Shown: in pieces, positions 35,346 through 43,503 of the stretch | Position numbering within the stretch: position 1 is the stretch's first letter | Layout of the letters: the number at the start of each line of letters is the position of its first letter | NCBI GenBank assembly: GCA_002452745.1 | Contig: DKFC01000059.1 | Span: 1 to 44,386, forward strand | DNA length: 44,386 nucleotides | Reading direction: 5' to 3' | Origin: Firmicutes bacterium UBA6806 | Lineage (GTDB): Bacteria > Bacillota > Clostridia > Peptostreptococcales > Acidaminobacteraceae | Program-made: the position numbers and the translations under genes | The notes under the pieces: model-generated | What the model was told of the DNA's origin: nothing | Database searches by the model: none | The model's input: only the letters and a program-made list of their open reading frames with translations

Positions 35346-36089
35346 ATGGAAAAAATATATTTGCCACTTTTGCTGGCATTGTTTTTAATGACCTGTCAAT
35401 CTGAACCAACATCAATCGAAAAGGCTTCATCCGAGGCGTCAAGGATGCAGACTGATGTGTTAGAAGCAGCAGTGACAGATTGTGAAGCAAGCATAGACCC
35501 GTATACATTTCTCGTTATGGTTTTGGGAAATGCTGAAAGTATGGAATACACAGTTAAGGTGTTGGATGCAGAAACAGCAGAAATCGGAAAGACAATTCAA
35601 TACAGTCGCCGTGGAGAAACCATCTCAAAGAGCTACACTGAAAGAAATATGGATGGGAAGGCCATCAAAGTGAGAACGCTGGAAATAGAGGGATATGTTC
35701 AATATATATTTGATGAATATAGACTTGTGAAAGTATATCTCATGAGCAACGATGAACTACTGGAAGCAGCCAATGCGATTCCAGATTCTGTGCTAGAGCA
35801 GGATGGTTACACAGTGTATGAATATAATCTTCCCTTTATCCAAGATGATTCGATTGTGAAAACCTATCTCTTTTTTATGGAGGCGAATGTCTTGAAGAAG
35901 GTGCAGTACAATTTTGACGGGCGGGCGAAACTGATTTATGAGTATTCGAACTTTAGTGAGAAAGTGACTGATGAAAGTGTCTTTATACTTCCAAAGGATT
36001 ACGAAATTCAAAATTTCGATTACTCATATGAAGGGGATTCAATGCCTCCGTGGTGGGAAATTGGAATAGAAGAGGGAGAGGCAAATTGA
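35346..36089 (+). CDS. Putative lipoprotein (hypothetical)
   Basis: A 247-residue protein with a short signal peptide ending in the lipobox LMTC, Cys17 being the likely lipidation site. The exported part is acidic and beta-rich, with no motif I recognise, and ends in PPWWEIGIEEGEAN. The layout (a central RNMDGKAIKVRTLEIEGYVQYI-type sheet, quoted only in outline) is loosely like outer-surface lipoproteins of the LolA/LppX kind, but that is a guess. It is the first of three lipoprotein genes in a row on this strand. GGGAGAG lies somewhat far (about 13 bp) before the ATG. Confidence 0.65.
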   Translation: MEKIYLPLLLALFLMTCQSEPTSIEKASSEASRMQTDVLEAAVTDCEASIDPYTFLVMVLGNAESMEYTVKVLDAETAEIGKTIQYSRRGETISKSYTERNMDGKAIKVRTLEIEGYVQYIFDEYRLVKVYLMSNDELLEAANAIPDSVLEQDGYTVYEYNLPFIQDDSIVKTYLFFMEANVLKKVQYNFDGRAKLIYEYSNFSEKVTDESVFILPKDYEIQNFDYSYEGDSMPPWWEIGIEEGEAN

Positions 36090-36191
36090 ACCCTGCATGA
36101 GTACGTAAACACGAAACATAATTTCATGCACAGAATTATTTGAGGGCTTGACTTAGGCGGAAAGGCAGTCAAGCGTAAAAGAGAGAGGGGA

Positions 36192-37052
36192 GTGAACAGG
36201 TTGAAAAAATTATTTATAGTAACCTTACTGGCACTTAGCCTGACAGCATGTGGATCAGGCAACCAAACAGCAGATCATGAGGGTGGAGATGAGAGCCAGT
36301 TTAATGGCCTTGCAGATCAAGCAGCATCCGAAGCAGCAAAACAGAATGAAGGCGGCGAACAGGTTGAAGGGCTTACAGAGGGATTTCCAGAGGCAGTGCC
36401 ACTGCTTAAAGGGGCTAAAATCATAGAGTCAAGTCGATACGATGAAAACCACTTTACGGTTCTCTACAACGTCAAGGAGGATTATGAGACTGTTTTGGCG
36501 TTTTATAAGGAGGAGCTTGGATTTGACGAGTCCTATGTTGGTGAATCGGACACCTATGTAGATGGTATCGAGCTAAACGAAGATGTGTATATTAAGGGGC
36601 TGACAATTGAAACAACCTCAGATGGTGTAAACGTCTACATGACACTGGAGGTCAGTGGAGAGGTCTCATATGCTTCGGATGATGAAGGCGGCGATGATGC
36701 AGAAAGCTCTGAAAAAGTGAACTATGAAACAGTTGCGGAACAGCCTATTCCAGAGGCATATCAGGAAGATATTGTTCCCATCTTTGAAGGGGCAAAACTG
36801 ATTGATTCATCTTTTGCGCCCAGCAAGAGCGGTTATGCAATCTTTGTTGCTCCAAAGGGGACAGAGGAGGAAATCGTGGCGTTTTATGAGGATGCCTTTG
36901 GTGTTTCTGCAAAGGTCAAACCTGGAAATCAAATGCAAGTTTACTATGCAAATATGGATGTTAATATAAATGGATGGCGCGTGAACATGGAGATAACAGT
37001 TACCCCTGTCTATAGTGAAGACCCAGTAATCCACTTTACAATTGACAAATAG
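36192..37052 (+). CDS. Putative lipoprotein with a duplicated domain
   Basis: A 286-residue secreted lipoprotein with lipobox LTAC (Cys20), then an acidic linker. The rest holds two similar units: about 65-150 (PEAVPLLKGAKIIESS ... TVLAFYKEELG) and 187-272 (EDIVPIFEGAKLIDSS ... EIVAFYEDAFG). The shared pattern is P-x-hydrophobic-x-GAK-I-x-SS followed about 25 residues later by AFYxxxxG. The duplication is seen directly; its function is not known to me. The start is GTG 36192, with TTG 36201 as an alternative using the same GAGAGGGG. The third lipoprotein gene follows within 12 bp and is likely co-transcribed. Confidence 0.7.
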   Translation: MNRLKKLFIVTLLALSLTACGSGNQTADHEGGDESQFNGLADQAASEAAKQNEGGEQVEGLTEGFPEAVPLLKGAKIIESSRYDENHFTVLYNVKEDYETVLAFYKEELGFDESYVGESDTYVDGIELNEDVYIKGLTIETTSDGVNVYMTLEVSGEVSYASDDEGGDDAESSEKVNYETVAEQPIPEAYQEDIVPIFEGAKLIDSSFAPSKSGYAIFVAPKGTEEEIVAFYEDAFGVSAKVKPGNQMQVYYANMDVNINGWRVNMEITVTPVYSEDPVIHFTIDK

Positions 37053-37063
37053 GAGTGTTTAAA

Positions 37064-38026
37064 ATGAAAGTTAAACTTTTAACGGTTATTGTTTTTATAT
37101 TTGTTTTATCAGCTTGTGGGAACGGTGTCAATGAAGGTTCTCAACTTGAACCAAAGGGAACAGAGGCGTCGGGTATTAAAGTGGAAACAACCACTGAGAC
37201 CACACCAGAGGTTGCAGAGTCTGCTAAGGAGCCCACGGCGTCAGAGCATCTGCCTGAGATATTAGGGCATTACAATATTGTATTCAATTATAAAAATCAT
37301 GTCTATGACTATGAGCTCAAAGCCAATTGGAACAATGTCATCATCAAACCTGAGGTGGCTAGCAGGGAATTCACAGAGAAAACAGCAGAATATTATGCCA
37401 TGGGATTTGACATCTTACTTGATGGAACGCTTAAACAATTTGAGGAGATGGACGCAGATGCATCAGGGAATATCACAGAGAGTGAGTGGGGTGATTTAGA
37501 ATCCGATTTTTCGTTTGAAAATTATGCCCATGAAGGGGCAATTAATTTCAGCGATTTTAGTCGTTTTACAGCCCAGTTTATGGGGATGGATTTGTACTGT
37601 GACAGCCATACACTCACACAGCCAGAAAAAGAGGGCATCGAGATAGAGGATGATGGTGGTGCGGCAATTAAGATATTGCGTGCTGGTGAAGGCGGCGCAT
37701 ATCTCAACACAGGTTTTGGCGAAATGACATTTCCTCAGGGAACGACGTTTATAGAATTGTTTGGAAGCTATGATATCTACGGACAAAACGACAGCGGTGG
37801 ATTTGGTACGGAATTGAGTTCAGGTTTTGCACAGCCAATGCTTTCCATGATGATTGAGCAAGATGATGAAAAAGCGGCAAAAGGTGCTCTGGGCTTTTCG
37901 TCTATTGTCGATAAGAGTGAGTTCGACAAAATATTTAGTGGCGGCACTTTTGAACTGAATTACAAAGGCGAGTACGAAGGCAGCGTCATGGACGAATATC
38001 ATTTGAAGATCATACCGGCAAAATAG
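37064..38026 (+). CDS. Putative lipoprotein with an EF-hand loop
   Basis: A 320-residue lipoprotein with lipobox LSAC (Cys18) and a Thr/Glu-rich linker. Residues 130-141 (DADASGNITESE) fit the canonical calcium-binding EF-hand loop: Asp at 1 and 3, Ser at 5, Gly at 6, Ile at 8 and Glu at 12. A second, weaker helix-loop-helix-like stretch follows (EGAINFSDFSRF). The rest of the protein is not recognised. ATG 37064 has AGGAG 8 bp upstream, better than the in-frame GTG at 37055. It lies in tight tandem with the previous lipoprotein gene. Binding of calcium at the cell surface is an inference from the loop. Confidence 0.7.
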   Translation: MKVKLLTVIVFIFVLSACGNGVNEGSQLEPKGTEASGIKVETTTETTPEVAESAKEPTASEHLPEILGHYNIVFNYKNHVYDYELKANWNNVIIKPEVASREFTEKTAEYYAMGFDILLDGTLKQFEEMDADASGNITESEWGDLESDFSFENYAHEGAINFSDFSRFTAQFMGMDLYCDSHTLTQPEKEGIEIEDDGGAAIKILRAGEGGAYLNTGFGEMTFPQGTTFIELFGSYDIYGQNDSGGFGTELSSGFAQPMLSMMIEQDDEKAAKGALGFSSIVDKSEFDKIFSGGTFELNYKGEYEGSVMDEYHLKIIPAK

Positions 38027-38226
38027 AATAAGCACCAATTGTTAAGTCCAGCTGATAAAGCCAGTTCAGGTGAACACTCCAGAAAATATATCTCCAGGCA
38101 CAATCTTTCTAAAGAAAGCATTAAACTTTGATGAAAAAATAAAAAAACACTGTATTTATCATCCCTATAAAAGTAAAATAAGAGAAGTGGCATAGAGACA
38201 TAAAATATTTCTGGAGGTACATAATT

Positions 38227-39678
38227 ATGGGAACTTTAATAACAGCTGCTGCGATTGGTGGGCCTGTGCTCGCTATAATCATCATCATTTTGCTCACGGG
38301 GTACGTAAAGGCCTCGCCTGATGAGGCCATTATCATATCGGGTCTTAAGAAGACGCCTAAAGTCGTCATCGGTAAGGCCGCTATCTTGATTCCCTTTTTT
38401 GAGAGAAAAGACAGATTGACTTTGAGGGCGATGAAGATTGATGTGAAGACCAGCGAAGCGGTTCCAACGCAGGAATTTATCAACGTGTTGGTTGATTCGG
38501 TGGTAACGGTAAAAATTTCTTCTGAGAAAGAATTGCTTGCAAAGGCAAGCGAGAATTTCTTGAACAAGAACGAAGAGTACATCCGAAACATGGTTCAAGA
38601 TGTGCTGGAGGGAAACATTCGTGAAATTGTGGGGACTATGTCACTTACAAACATGATTTCCGATCGTCAAAAGTTTTCTGAGAAAGTTCAGCAAAATGCC
38701 GTTCCTGATATGAGAAAATTAGGCCTTGAAATTGTTTCTTTCAACGTTCAAAACTTTGCAGACCGTGAAGGCGTTATCAACGACTTAGGGATTGACAATG
38801 TGGCAAAAATCCAAAAGAACGCAAAAATTGTCAAGGCAGAAGCTGAGAGAGACGTTAAAATAGCACAGGCCATGGCAAACAAAGAGGCAAATGATGCAGA
38901 AGTGGCATCGCAAGAAGAAATCGCCATAAAAAACAATCAGCTTGAAATCAAAAAAGCAGAGCTGAAACAAGAATCAGATACCAAGAAGGCGCAAGCGGAT
39001 GCGGCGTATAAAATCCAAGAGGAAGAACAACGCCGAACAATTGAGATTACAACTGCCAACGCAAATTTAGCGAAGCAGGAAAAGGAAATTGAGCTCAAAG
39101 AACGCGCCGTTCAAATTATGGAAAGAGAACTGGATGCATCTATCAAGAAAAAGGCAGATGCAGACAAGTATTCCAAAGAAAAAGCTGCCGATGCAAAACT
39201 GTATGAAGTTCAGAAGAATTCAGAAGCAGAGAGAATGAGGGCAGAAAATGAGGCCCTTGCCATGAAAGCCACCGCTGAAGCCAGTGCTTTCGCTAAAAAG
39301 CAAGACGCTGAGGCTCAAAAAGCATATATGATGGCAGAGGCAGACGGTATTGAAGCAAAAGGACTTGCAGAGGCCAAAGGTGTGGATGCCAAGGCTGAGG
39401 CTATGAAGAAAATGGAAGAGGCAGCTGTCCTCGAAATGTTCTTCAAGGTACTTCCTGAAATTGCGGCAAATATTGCAAAACCGCTTGAGAATATTGATTC
39501 AATCACCATGTATGGTGAGGGCAATAACGCTAAAATGGTGGGTGATATTACAAAATCAATGTCACAAATCATGAACGGCGTCACAGATGCCACAGGTCTT
39601 GATGTCAAAGGCTTGATTTCAGCCTTTATTGGTGGGAAGGTAGCTCAACCAGATGTTAGCGAAATTGAAAAACTGTAA
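38227..39678 (+). CDS. floT: Flotillin-like membrane scaffold protein
   Basis: A 483-residue protein of the flotillin/YuaG type. One N-terminal hydrophobic segment (AIGGPVLAIIIIILLTGYV, about 9-27) anchors it. A SPFH/band-7 domain follows (ASPDEAIIISGLKK ... NVLVDSVVTVKI, to about residue 200). Then comes a long Ala/Glu/Lys-rich coiled coil (about 200-420) with the repeated EA-rich pattern AEADGIEAKGLAEAKGVDAKAEAMKK seen only in part here. Flotillins organise membrane microdomains and affect fluidity, secretion and signalling. GGAGG lies 10 bp before the ATG. The bacterial partner NfeD is not next to it; a small four-helix membrane protein gene follows instead. Confidence 0.9.
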   Translation: MGTLITAAAIGGPVLAIIIIILLTGYVKASPDEAIIISGLKKTPKVVIGKAAILIPFFERKDRLTLRAMKIDVKTSEAVPTQEFINVLVDSVVTVKISSEKELLAKASENFLNKNEEYIRNMVQDVLEGNIREIVGTMSLTNMISDRQKFSEKVQQNAVPDMRKLGLEIVSFNVQNFADREGVINDLGIDNVAKIQKNAKIVKAEAERDVKIAQAMANKEANDAEVASQEEIAIKNNQLEIKKAELKQESDTKKAQADAAYKIQEEEQRRTIEITTANANLAKQEKEIELKERAVQIMERELDASIKKKADADKYSKEKAADAKLYEVQKNSEAERMRAENEALAMKATAEASAFAKKQDAEAQKAYMMAEADGIEAKGLAEAKGVDAKAEAMKKMEEAAVLEMFFKVLPEIAANIAKPLENIDSITMYGEGNNAKMVGDITKSMSQIMNGVTDATGLDVKGLISAFIGGKVAQPDVSEIEKL

Positions 39679-39805
39679 AGCGATTAGCCTTAAAGTAAAG
39701 ACGTCATCACTCTTTAGTGAGTGGATTTAGGAAGAATTTCATTTTGGCAATTGAAAAATGGAATAAAAAATAATATATAGGTTAAATTTAAAAATAAGGG
39801 ATGTA

Positions 39806-39834
39806 TTGACAATCAAATCAGATTGGTATAATAT
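39806..39834 (+). promoter_or_regulatory. Promoter before the four-helix membrane protein gene
   Basis: TTGACA (39806-39811), 17 bp, TAATAT (39829-39834), overlapping a TATAAT at shorter spacing. The ATG follows only 24 bp later, so the leader is very short. Confidence 0.7.
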
Positions 39835-39857
39835 GGATATAAAAAAGGAGTAAACTT

Positions 39858-40319
39858 ATGACGGACAGTTTTAACTTAATTGGAGGTGGCCTAGTCGCAT
39901 TTCTAATGATTGTGTTAATTGTAGCAATTGCAAGTTACGTTTTGAGTGCAATAGCACTTATGACAATGGGAAAAAGGGCTGGGATTGAAGAATCATGGCT
40001 CGCGTGGATTCCAGTTGGGAACTTCTATGTTATAGGCAAAATCATTAAGAGCATTGATTTTGGTGGAAAAAAATATGAGCCAGCAGAATATATTTTTCCA
40101 GGAGCTTTTGTAGTTGCAATGCTCTTAGGGCGTATTTCTCTGATTGGCGGTTTGGCCAATATGGCGATGAGTTTACTATCGTATTACTGTTTTTATTTGT
40201 TATTTAAGAAATATGTGCCTGAAAAAGCTACGAAGTACATTGTGATTTCCATAATATTGCCAGCTATTGGCTTAAGTGTGTTATTGTTTAAAATTAAGGA
40301 TCTTGAACCTGTGCAATAA
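39858..40319 (+). CDS. Small integral membrane protein (hypothetical)
   Basis: A 153-residue protein with four predicted hydrophobic helices (about 8-38, 82-100, 104-125 and 130-147). Between the first and second lies the stretch RAGIEESWLAWIPVGNFYVIGKI, which resembles small membrane proteins of the DUF5684 kind, where a W-x-A-W-I-P-V-x-N motif is common. No enzyme motif is seen. AAAAAAGGAG lies before the ATG. It has its own promoter and a terminator, so it is a single-gene unit. Its place after floT may be chance. Confidence 0.7.
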   Translation: MTDSFNLIGGGLVAFLMIVLIVAIASYVLSAIALMTMGKRAGIEESWLAWIPVGNFYVIGKIIKSIDFGGKKYEPAEYIFPGAFVVAMLLGRISLIGGLANMAMSLLSYYCFYLLFKKYVPEKATKYIVISIILPAIGLSVLLFKIKDLEPVQ

Positions 40320-40361
40320 AGGTGTGGGTGGAAAGAATCTTTTAACTGAAAAGAAGCGAAC

Positions 40362-40394
40362 AAAAAGAAGTGGACGACTGGACACTTCTTTTTT
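40362..40394 (+). terminator. Intrinsic terminator after the small membrane protein gene
   Basis: AAAAAGAAGTG (40362-40372) pairs with CACTTCTTTTTT (40383-40394) around a 10-base loop, ending in a T run. Confidence 0.85.
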
Positions 40395-40543
40395 GTTGCC
40401 TAAAACTGACTGAGAATTCAGATAAATTTTAGACAGTTATTGGCGCTTATATGGTCAACCTCCAAATGTTAATGTAAAGTTAGGAAATTATGGCTTATAG
40501 AGTAGCAAGGATGCTCAGTAGCTCACAGACATAGGAGGGGAAC

Positions 40544-41653
40544 ATGTTTATTGAGAGAGTGGATATTATAAGAGTAAAAAACCCATTTCAGCACCCGTTT
40601 GAAACGAGCTTCACTAAATTTATGGAAAGAGATGCCCTGCTGGTTAAGATTTATTCAGAGGGGCATGTGGGGTATGGAGAGTGCAAGGCATTTTATGGCC
40701 CATTTTATTGCCCAGAAGACAACGGAACAACCCATCATATTATCAAGAACTTTCTGATTCCGACTATTTTACATCAAGAGATCGAAGGCCCAGAACAGTT
40801 TATCGAAAAGACTAGGTTTATAAGGGGCAACAATTTAGCCATAGCCGCAGTTGAGAACGCTTTATGGGATCTCAAAACGAAAGTGGAAAACAAGTCATTG
40901 AAAACACTTATTGGCGGTGTTTTCAATGAGGTTAAAGTGGGGGTCAGCCTTGGCATAGAGCCCAATTTGAAGGACTTGCTCAATAAGATAGACCATTATC
41001 TTGCTGAGGGGTATCACAGAACGAAGATTAAAATCAAACCTGGAAAGGACATTGAGGTTTTGAAAGGTGTTAGAAAGGCATTTCCTGATATCGTTTTGAC
41101 CGTGGATGCCAATGCGGCTTATACACTTGATGATATAGAGCTTTTCAAAGCATTTGACGAGTTTGATCTCACCTATATTGAACAGCCGCTTCGTGAAAAC
41201 GACATTATTGACCACTCTGTACTTCAAAAGGCAATTGGAACACCTATTTGCCTCGATGAAAGCATAAAGAGTCCTGAAGATGCAAAACAGGCCATTGAAC
41301 TGGGGAGCTGTAAAATTATAAACATAAAGTCAAGTCGGTGCAGGGGGATTTCCGAATCCATTAAAATTCATGACTTATGTGTGGAAAGAGAAATCCCAGT
41401 ATGGTGTGGCGGCATGACGGAACTGGGAATCGGCAGAGTTCAAAACATTTCACTTGCCAGTTTGCCCAATTTTAAACTCGCTCATGACATAGCGGGCAGC
41501 AACCGCTATTTTAAAGAAGATATCGTAATCCCAGAAGTAAAGGTTACAAAAGACTGCACGTTGATTGTACCTGATGAAACCAATGGGGTTAAATATGAGG
41601 TGGATGAGGATGCCATAGATAAAATGATGGTGTCCAGAGATATTTTCAAATAG
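40544..41653 (+). CDS. Enolase-superfamily enzyme, N-succinylamino acid racemase/OSBS-like (copy 1)
   Basis: A 369-residue enzyme of the muconate-lactonising subgroup. The barrel residues are present: catalytic lysine Lys163 in KIKIKPGKD, metal ligands Asp188 (VDAN), Glu213 (IEQP) and Asp238 (LDES), and the opposing Lys262 (NIK). The sequence is closest in pattern to N-succinylamino acid racemase/o-succinylbenzoate synthase proteins (PVWCGGMTELGIGR, LASLPNFKLAHDIAGSNRYF). No other men gene is nearby, so racemisation of an acylated amino acid, or of a dipeptide, is more likely than menaquinone synthesis. The loop after Lys262 reads SSRCRGIS where the family usually has PGRVGG, so specificity may have changed. 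AGGAGGGG precedes the ATG. Confidence 0.82.
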   Translation: MFIERVDIIRVKNPFQHPFETSFTKFMERDALLVKIYSEGHVGYGECKAFYGPFYCPEDNGTTHHIIKNFLIPTILHQEIEGPEQFIEKTRFIRGNNLAIAAVENALWDLKTKVENKSLKTLIGGVFNEVKVGVSLGIEPNLKDLLNKIDHYLAEGYHRTKIKIKPGKDIEVLKGVRKAFPDIVLTVDANAAYTLDDIELFKAFDEFDLTYIEQPLRENDIIDHSVLQKAIGTPICLDESIKSPEDAKQAIELGSCKIINIKSSRCRGISESIKIHDLCVEREIPVWCGGMTELGIGRVQNISLASLPNFKLAHDIAGSNRYFKEDIVIPEVKVTKDCTLIVPDETNGVKYEVDEDAIDKMMVSRDIFK

Positions 41654-41760
41654 AAAAGGTGTGTAGCAGAGAGTGAAGCAGGTGCAAATCAATCAATTCA
41701 AATAAACTGACAAAATATAAAGTCAGATCGTATGAATATCACGAAGGAGGGAGAAATATA

Positions 41761-42873
41761 ATGAAAATTGAGAAGATTGTTTTAAGAAAAATGAAGATTG
41801 CGTTTAAGAAACCCTTTCAAATCAGTTCGACGACAATGACTGATAAGCATTTTATTTTCGTTGAAGTACACAGCAAAGACCATGTGGGGTATGGGGATTG
41901 CTCGGCGCTTCAACATCCCTATTACAACGAGGAGACAGTTCAAACAGCATGGCATATCTTGTCGGATTTCTTGATTCCAATGTTATATAGTCATGACGAA
42001 ATTGCGCATCCAGAAGAATTGTATGACCTGTTTTCCGATATAAAGAGGAACAAGATGGCAAAATCCGCACTTGACTGTGCCATGTGGGATTTATACAGTA
42101 AGGAAAATAATATCTCTCTGTCAAAGGCGCTTGGTGGAACCCGAAAAAAAGTGGAAACGGGGATCAGCATAGGCATTCAAGACAGTAAAGAGGCACTTCT
42201 TGAAGCCGTTGATATGTTCATGGCAGAGGGATACAAACGGGTTAAAATGAAGATAAAACCTGGAAAGGATATTGAGTATTTAGAGTATGTAAGAAAACAT
42301 CACAGTGATATCATGATGATGGCAGATGCCAATTCAGCTTATACGCTAAAGGACATAGAATTGTTCAAGGAAATGGACAAACTCAACATGATTATGATTG
42401 AACAGCCGCTTGACCACGATGATATTGTGGATCATGCAAAACTTCAAGCTGCTGTCAAGACAAGGATATGTTTAGATGAGAGCATTCATTCTGTGGATGA
42501 TGCCAGAAAGGCGATTGAGCTTGGCAGTACAAAGACTATCAATATCAAAGTTGCCAGAGTTGGTGGACTCACAGCCGCCAAGAAAATTCACGATTTATGC
42601 CAGAGTTATGATATCCCAGTTTGGTGTGGCGGCATGGTGGATACAGGGATTGCCAGAGCTCATAATATCGCCATAGCATCTCTTCCAAATTATAAATTCC
42701 CAGGGGATTTGCCAGCATCTACGAGATATTGGGAGAGAGACCTAATCAACCCTCCAATTGTAATAGATGCAGATTCTATGATAGAGGTTCCAGAAAAAGC
42801 GGGAATTGGGTTTGAACCCATCCCTGAAATGGTGGATAAACTCACTTATGAAAAAAGGGAGTTTATCAAGTGA
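41761..42873 (+). CDS. Enolase-superfamily enzyme, N-succinylamino acid racemase/OSBS-like (copy 2)
   Basis: A 370-residue tandem paralogue of the previous gene. Catalytic residues are Lys164 in KMKIKPGKD, Asp189 (ADAN), Glu214 (IEQP), Asp239 (LDES) and Lys263 (NIK). Unlike copy 1 it keeps the family-typical NIKVARVGGL, CGGMVDTGIARAHNIAIASLPNY and LPASTRYWERDLINPP, so it looks like the more conventional enzyme. The copies are separated by 107 bp and AAGGAGGGAG precedes the second ATG, so both are probably on one mRNA. The substrate is unknown. No N-acyl-amino acid amidohydrolase gene, the usual partner, lies beside them in this window. Confidence 0.85.
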   Translation: MKIEKIVLRKMKIAFKKPFQISSTTMTDKHFIFVEVHSKDHVGYGDCSALQHPYYNEETVQTAWHILSDFLIPMLYSHDEIAHPEELYDLFSDIKRNKMAKSALDCAMWDLYSKENNISLSKALGGTRKKVETGISIGIQDSKEALLEAVDMFMAEGYKRVKMKIKPGKDIEYLEYVRKHHSDIMMMADANSAYTLKDIELFKEMDKLNMIMIEQPLDHDDIVDHAKLQAAVKTRICLDESIHSVDDARKAIELGSTKTINIKVARVGGLTAAKKIHDLCQSYDIPVWCGGMVDTGIARAHNIAIASLPNYKFPGDLPASTRYWERDLINPPIVIDADSMIEVPEKAGIGFEPIPEMVDKLTYEKREFIK

Positions 42874-42958
42874 TGAGATAAAGTTTCTCTGACAGGTGAT
42901 GAGATTTTATAAGTCAAAAAAGTTGTTCATGGATTGGAATAATTTGCAAAAGTGAAAG

Positions 42959-42997
42959 AGCTGAGAAAGTGCGAGAAAGTGCTGCTCAGCTTTTTTT
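42959..42997 (+). terminator. Intrinsic terminator after the racemase-like pair
   Basis: AGCTGAG (42959-42965) pairs with CTCAGCT (42985-42991), followed by a run of T to 42997. Confidence 0.75.
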
Positions 42998-43079
42998 GTT
43001 TGATAAATTTAGTTCCCGACAGGTAATATTTTGGCCTCAGAAAGAAAGCAAATAGCAGACGGGAGTCCAGATAAAAGAA

Positions 43080-43114
43080 ATGTCAATGGCAAGGTATCCG
43101 ATTATAATCGGATA
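43080..43114 (+). promoter_or_regulatory. Promoter with -10 box inside a perfect 20-bp palindrome
   Basis: ATGTCA (43080-43085), 17 bp, TATAAT (43103-43108). The -10 sits in the centre of TATCCGATTATAATCGGATA (43095-43114), a perfect palindrome that looks like an operator. It lies 175 bp before the small secreted-peptide gene at 43290. The regulator encoded at 43504-44386 is a natural candidate to bind it. The stretch 43115-43289 shows no other clear element. Confidence 0.5.
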
Positions 43115-43289
43115 TATTTACTGATGAATCATACTATTATTTAATCAAGATATTTGTGTCAACTTGTAAAATACCAATGGGGGAAGGTTAAAAACAAAAA
43201 ATCATTCTCTGTGACAGCTTAGGTAAAAGATATTGAATATGACGTTGATCCTGAGAATATCTAAAATAATTATATGATGAGGTATCTAT

Positions 43290-43436
43290 ATGAAGAAAAA
43301 AATTTTGATAGTGATGTTATTGATTGTATCAATGGGACTGAATCTGATATCATTTGGCAATGAAAAAGATTTTCCTAGACTTTATTCTGACACAAGCCAT
43401 GCTAGTCGTGAATATAATCGCGTACATAATGAATAA
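43290..43436 (+). CDS. Small secreted-peptide precursor, candidate signalling peptide
   Basis: A 48-residue gene product with a clear export signal: three lysines (KKK, residues 2-4), a hydrophobic core ILIVMLLIVSMGLNLISF (5-22) and then a polar tail of 26 residues beginning GNEKDFPRLYSDTSHASR and ending NRVHNE. GATGAGG lies 7 bp before the ATG. Size and layout match precursors of Phr- or SHP-like peptide signals that are exported, trimmed and sensed inside the cell. It converges on an HTH-TPR regulator gene 67 bp away. There is no cysteine in the tail, so it is not a Cys-type cyclic pheromone. Alternatively it could be a degenerate secreted protein. Confidence 0.6.
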   Translation: MKKKILIVMLLIVSMGLNLISFGNEKDFPRLYSDTSHASREYNRVHNE

Positions 43437-43503
43437 TTTACTGAGATGAGGTAGAACTGAAAGAGATATATTCAAATAGATTGGTGCTCACGCGGATTAA
43501 AAA

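Noticed and set aside
40461..40530. Sigma-54 promoter before the first racemase-like gene (TGGCTTATAGAGTAGC)
   Set aside because: GG-to-GC spacing is 13 bp instead of 12 and the match is otherwise weak.
40544..42873. Naming the tandem enzymes menC
   Set aside because: No other menaquinone gene is nearby and the family includes many racemases that keep the same residues.
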